Positions 43,355 to 45,937 of a DNA stretch of 45,937 nt are shown piece after piece. This DNA comes from Gammaproteobacteria bacterium Ga0074134. Lineage in GTDB: Bacteria; Pseudomonadota; Gammaproteobacteria; Ga0077554; Ga007554. The translations under genes were made by a program, and so were the position numbers. The notes below the pieces were generated by a model, which saw only the letters and a program-made list of their open reading frames with translations, did not search any database and had not been told where the DNA came from. The stretch's first letter is position 1. Every line of letters starts with the position of its first letter. The stretch is from positions 1 through 45,937 of the forward strand of contig LNEJ01000050.1 of the NCBI GenBank assembly GCA_001464965.1, given 5' to 3'.

Positions 43355-44061
43355 GCGATCAAGGGTATGGTTTTGCGGCCGGCGCTGTTCATGCTTCCCT
43401 GGATAGCCTGAGCCGTAAGCTGGGCTACCATTTTTTGCGTCCCGATTTGTTGGAGTGCGCGCTCACGCATCGCAGTGCGGGCAGTAACAATAATGAGCGG
43501 CTTGAGTTTCTTGGTGATGCGGTATTGAATTTCCTGATCGCCGACGAGTTGTACCAGCGTTTTCCCGGCGCAAGCGAAGGTGAACTGAGCCGTGCTAGAG
43601 CCAATCTGGTGAGAGGCAGCACACTTGCGATACTCGCGTCGGCATTCGATCTTGGCAACTTTCTCAGGCTTGGGCCGGGCGAGTTGAAAAGCGGCGGTTT
43701 TCGCCGCGAATCCATTCTTGCGGGCACACTGGAATCCGTGATTGGCGCGGTTTATCTGGATGGCGGATTTGATGCCTGCCGCACACTGGTGCTTGCTATC
43801 TATAAGGAGCGCCTTGCCGTCATCTCTCCGGAAACCCATCCCAAGGACCCGAAAACCCGTTTGCAGGAATATCTCCAGGCGCAAAAGAGGCCATTGCCAT
43901 TTTATAACGTACTCTCCGTTGAAGGTGAGGCGCACAAACAGATGTTCAAGGTCGAGTGTATTGTGGACGGCATTTCTCCATGCCAGGGGCGTGGTGTGAG
44001 CCGTCGCCTTGCGGAGCAGAACGCGGCGCAACAGGCGCTGCAATTTTTGGGTTTCGAGTGA
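43351..44061 (+). CDS. rnc: Ribonuclease III
   Basis: This 236-residue double-strand RNA endonuclease processes rRNA precursors and regulatory duplexes. It has the signature NNERLEFLGDAVLNFLIADELY with catalytic Glu and Asp, GTLESVIGAVYLDGG, and a C-terminal dsRNA-binding domain (DPKTRLQEYLQ...VSRRLAEQNAAQQALQFL). The likely start is a TTG at 43351 that overlaps the DUF4845 stop by 4 nt; no ATG or GTG is available before the conserved region. Such a weak start could keep levels low through coupling. Confidence 0.94.
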   Translation: MSDQGYGFAAGAVHASLDSLSRKLGYHFLRPDLLECALTHRSAGSNNNERLEFLGDAVLNFLIADELYQRFPGASEGELSRARANLVRGSTLAILASAFDLGNFLRLGPGELKSGGFRRESILAGTLESVIGAVYLDGGFDACRTLVLAIYKERLAVISPETHPKDPKTRLQEYLQAQKRPLPFYNVLSVEGEAHKQMFKVECIVDGISPCQGRGVSRRLAEQNAAQQALQFLGFE

Positions 44062-44978
44062 TGGATCAAACTTCAGGCAACGCGCCCGCAATCCGTTGCG
44101 GCCATGTCGCGATCATAGGCCGTCCTAACGTCGGCAAATCCACCCTGCTTAACCGTATTCTCGGCCAGAAGATCAGCATCACTTCGAACCGTCCCCAGAC
44201 TACCCGGCATCGCATTCTCGGCATCAAGACAACCCAGGATGCGCAAGTCGTTTATGTGGATACGCCAGGCCTGCATCGAGCGGCAGGGCGCCCTATGAAC
44301 CGCTACATGAACCGTGTTGCCGGTGCGACAATCCAGGATGTTGATGTGATCATCCTGGTCGTCGAAGGCCTGCGCTGGGCTGATGAGGATCAGGATATTC
44401 TTGAGCGCCTGAAAACAGTATCCGTGCCGGTTGTTCTGGTGGTCAACAAGCTGGATAAGGTGACGGATAAAGGGGCGCTACTGCCACATTTTCAGAAATT
44501 GGCGGAGATTCGGGAGTTTGCGCATATCATCCCGGTGTCCGCGAAATCCGGCAAAAATATCGAAACCCTGGAAAAAGAAATCATCGCTCTGCTACCCATC
44601 GCGCCGCTGCTCTATCCAGAAGACCAGGTTACCGACCGTAGCGAACGTTTTCTTGCCGCTGAGTTGATCCGGGAAAAGTTGATGCGCCGCTTGGGCCAGG
44701 AGTTGCCTCATGCGGCGGCCGTGGAAATCGAAAAATTTTCCATGCAGAATGAGGTCGCGCATATCAATGCGCTCATTTGGGTAGAGCGTCCCGGACAAAA
44801 GGCCATAGTCATAGGCAAAGATGGCGCCGTGCTGAAAGAGATAGGCACGCAGGCCCGGCAAGACATGGAGAAAATCTTCGGGTGCAAGGTTTTCCTGCGT
44901 CTGTGGGTCAAAATCAAGGAAGGATGGTCCGAGGATGAGCGGGCGTTGCGCAGCCTGGGTTATGGTGAAAATTTATAA
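44061..44978 (+). CDS. era: GTPase Era
   Basis: This 305-residue GTPase assists 30S ribosome assembly and binds the 16S rRNA 3' end. It has G1 IIGRPNVGKST, G2 region SNRPQTTRHRI, G3 DTPGL, G4 NKLDK and a C-terminal KH domain (GQKAIVIGKDGAVLKEIGTQARQDMEKIFGCKVFLRLWVK). The start ATG at 44061 shares one base with the rnc stop (TGATG). The longer upstream frame is only read-through of the rnc region. Confidence 0.97.
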   Translation: MDQTSGNAPAIRCGHVAIIGRPNVGKSTLLNRILGQKISITSNRPQTTRHRILGIKTTQDAQVVYVDTPGLHRAAGRPMNRYMNRVAGATIQDVDVIILVVEGLRWADEDQDILERLKTVSVPVVLVVNKLDKVTDKGALLPHFQKLAEIREFAHIIPVSAKSGKNIETLEKEIIALLPIAPLLYPEDQVTDRSERFLAAELIREKLMRRLGQELPHAAAVEIEKFSMQNEVAHINALIWVERPGQKAIVIGKDGAVLKEIGTQARQDMEKIFGCKVFLRLWVKIKEGWSEDERALRSLGYGENL

Positions 44979-45014
44979 GCACTATTTTTTACACCCTCCG
45001 TGGCACAGGTTCTT

Positions 45015-45779
45015 ATGACATCCTTTGCCCAAACAGTCCTGCAACCAGCCTATGTGCTGCATAGCAAACCTTATCGCGACACCAGCCTGCTGATCGAGGT
45101 GTTCACGCCCGAGTTTGGCAGGATTGGGCTGGTGGCGCGCGGCGCGCGGGCGGCTAAATCGCGCATGCGGGGGCTGCTGCAACTGTTTCATCCGCTGCTG
45201 ATTTCATGGGTTGGCAAGGGTGATCTCGTCACGCTGGCCGCGGCTGAAGAGCATGGATTGGCGCGGGTATTGAGCGGCCCCGCGCTGCTGAGCGGTTTTT
45301 ATCTCAATGAGTTGCTGCTGCGCCTGCTGCATCGTCATGATCCGCACCCGGCCTTGTTTCGCATGTATGACGCCGCGTTGTGTGGCCTGGCCGCGCAGGT
45401 GGGAGGCAATCCGCCTGATGGCACCGTGCAGCTGCAACGGACGTTACGCAATTTCGAAAAACACCTGCTTCAAGAGATCGGTTACGGGTTGGTGCTGGAT
45501 CATGATGTGGTGACAGGTGCTGCCATCGAAGCGGACGGAAAATACCGTTATCATTTGGAGAAAGGACCGATACAGCTTGCCGGGCCAGAAATGGAAAAGG
45601 GTGTGGGTATATCGATTCATGGGAGAAGCTTGATTGCCCTGGCGCAAAATGATCTAGGTGATGCGATGGTTTTGCGTGAGACCAAACGTTTGTTGCGGGA
45701 GGCATTGGCGGTTCATTTGGGGCCCAAACCGTTGCGCAGCCGTGAGTTATATGGCGAGTTAAAAGGTGGTTTAGCATGA
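45015..45779 (+). CDS. recO: DNA repair protein RecO
   Basis: This 254-residue recombination mediator helps load RecA at gaps with RecR. It has an N-terminal OB fold (PAYVLHSKPYRDTSLLIEVFTPEFGRIGLVARGARAAKSRMRGLLQLF) and a helical C-terminal part (LYLNELLLRLL-type segment LSGFYLNELLLRLLHRHDPHPALF; RTLRNFEKHLLQEIGYGL). The ATG at 45015 follows an AGG; a GTG at 45000 has no ribosome-binding site. In most relatives pdxJ follows, but here insertion-sequence DNA begins ~60 bp after the stop. Confidence 0.94.
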   Translation: MTSFAQTVLQPAYVLHSKPYRDTSLLIEVFTPEFGRIGLVARGARAAKSRMRGLLQLFHPLLISWVGKGDLVTLAAAEEHGLARVLSGPALLSGFYLNELLLRLLHRHDPHPALFRMYDAALCGLAAQVGGNPPDGTVQLQRTLRNFEKHLLQEIGYGLVLDHDVVTGAAIEADGKYRYHLEKGPIQLAGPEMEKGVGISIHGRSLIALAQNDLGDAMVLRETKRLLREALAVHLGPKPLRSRELYGELKGGLA

Positions 45780-45840
45780 ACTTAAAAACTCGGTTATTCA
45801 CGAAAAAACACGAAAATATTCAGGCGCATATCGCGTGTTA

Positions 45841-45936
45841 CTGTAGTGGCATAGTTAATTTGGCCACCTGATTATGGGTGATAACATCACCCTCAATATA
45901 AAACAGGTGACGAAATGGCAAAAAGCAGACGGACAT
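45841..45936 (+). mobile_element. Right-end copy of the insertion-sequence terminus
   Basis: This is a perfect inverted copy of positions 1-96. It begins CTGTAGTGGCATAG, about 61 bp after recO, and holds the leader and start of a probable transposase gene pointing out of the window. Between recO and this end, 45780-45840 is AT-rich spacer including CACGAAAAAACACGAAA. The window therefore stops inside the element on both sides. Confidence 0.7.
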
Positions 45937-45937
45937 T
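45915..45937 (+). CDS. Transposase gene, first seven codons only (partial)
   Basis: The ATG at 45915 is preceded by GGTGA. The visible residues MAKSRRT are the same as at the left end, then the window stops. This is the second copy of the same element in opposite orientation; the transposase identity is inferred. Confidence 0.45.

Noticed and set aside
45776-45874. Short frame overlapping the recO stop, in the position of pdxJ
   Set aside because: It starts MNLKTRLF and runs into the insertion-sequence end; it lacks the PdxJ start LGVNIDHVATLR, so it is not pdxJ and is probably not translated.
1-45937. CRISPR array, tRNA or rRNA genes
   Set aside because: The regularly repeated DNA in 2.3-11.6 kb encodes protein repeats. 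No spaced short repeats, tRNA cloverleaf or rRNA sequence was seen in the gaps.

Overview
The window looks like chromosome of a gammaproteobacterium. The block nadB / rpoE-rseA-rseB-rseC-degP / lepA-lepB-(DUF4845)-rnc-era-recO is the classic gammaproteobacterial envelope-stress and core-GTPase arrangement, and yebC-ruvC-ruvA, aspS and nadA are of the same type. The AspRS looks like the non-discriminating kind. No species can be named from the sequence alone. Both ends are the same 96-bp sequence in opposite orientation, each carrying the first codons of a probable transposase gene that runs off the window. This looks like a contig broken at two copies of one insertion sequence.

Left part, 0.2-13.6 kb, all on the minus strand: a two-partner secretion operon. 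It holds an FhaC/ShlB-type outer-membrane transporter, a ~3,094-residue FhaB/CdiA-like exoprotein and three lipoprotein genes, the first coupled to the exoprotein stop. The exoprotein ends in what appears to be an alpha/beta-hydrolase domain with a complete Ser-Asp-His set rather than a familiar VENN-type toxin. The lipoproteins are candidate immunity or accessory factors. A 594-bp gene-free region, a DUF2278/lamin-tail protein and a short-chain dehydrogenase follow.

Middle part, 16.1-18.9 kb, minus strand: the most interesting region. It is a compact cyanobactin-like RiPP-type locus: a subtilisin protease of PatA/PatG type, a 66-residue CxxC protein, a stand-alone PatG C-terminal-domain protein, and two small peptides that share an MNxPxFTA...SL leader but have different Cys-containing tails. 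An exact FNR/ANR-type palindrome lies upstream. The locus is bracketed by a 27-bp direct repeat of the 3' end of the neighbouring DUF1614 gene, which suggests insertion between DUF1614 and the SDR gene.

18.9-24.0 kb, minus strand: DUF1614 membrane protein, an unusual PRPP synthetase, an archaeal-type AMP/thymidine phosphorylase and an Atm1-type ABC exporter. A 164-bp inverted-repeat element sits between the phosphorylase stop and the PRPP synthetase start.

24.1-33.7 kb, mostly plus strand: fmdB-like, DUF502, aspS, nadA, yebC, ruvC and ruvA (no ruvB), then a nitroreductase. A marR-DUF4336 pair runs on the minus strand with a palindromic operator upstream, followed by two envelope-protein genes. 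33.7-45.8 kb: nadB (minus), then the plus-strand sigma-E operon with a plausible self-regulated promoter, a strong terminator after degP, and the lepA-to-recO operon. That operon is interrupted by a MITE-like hairpin element after lepB.
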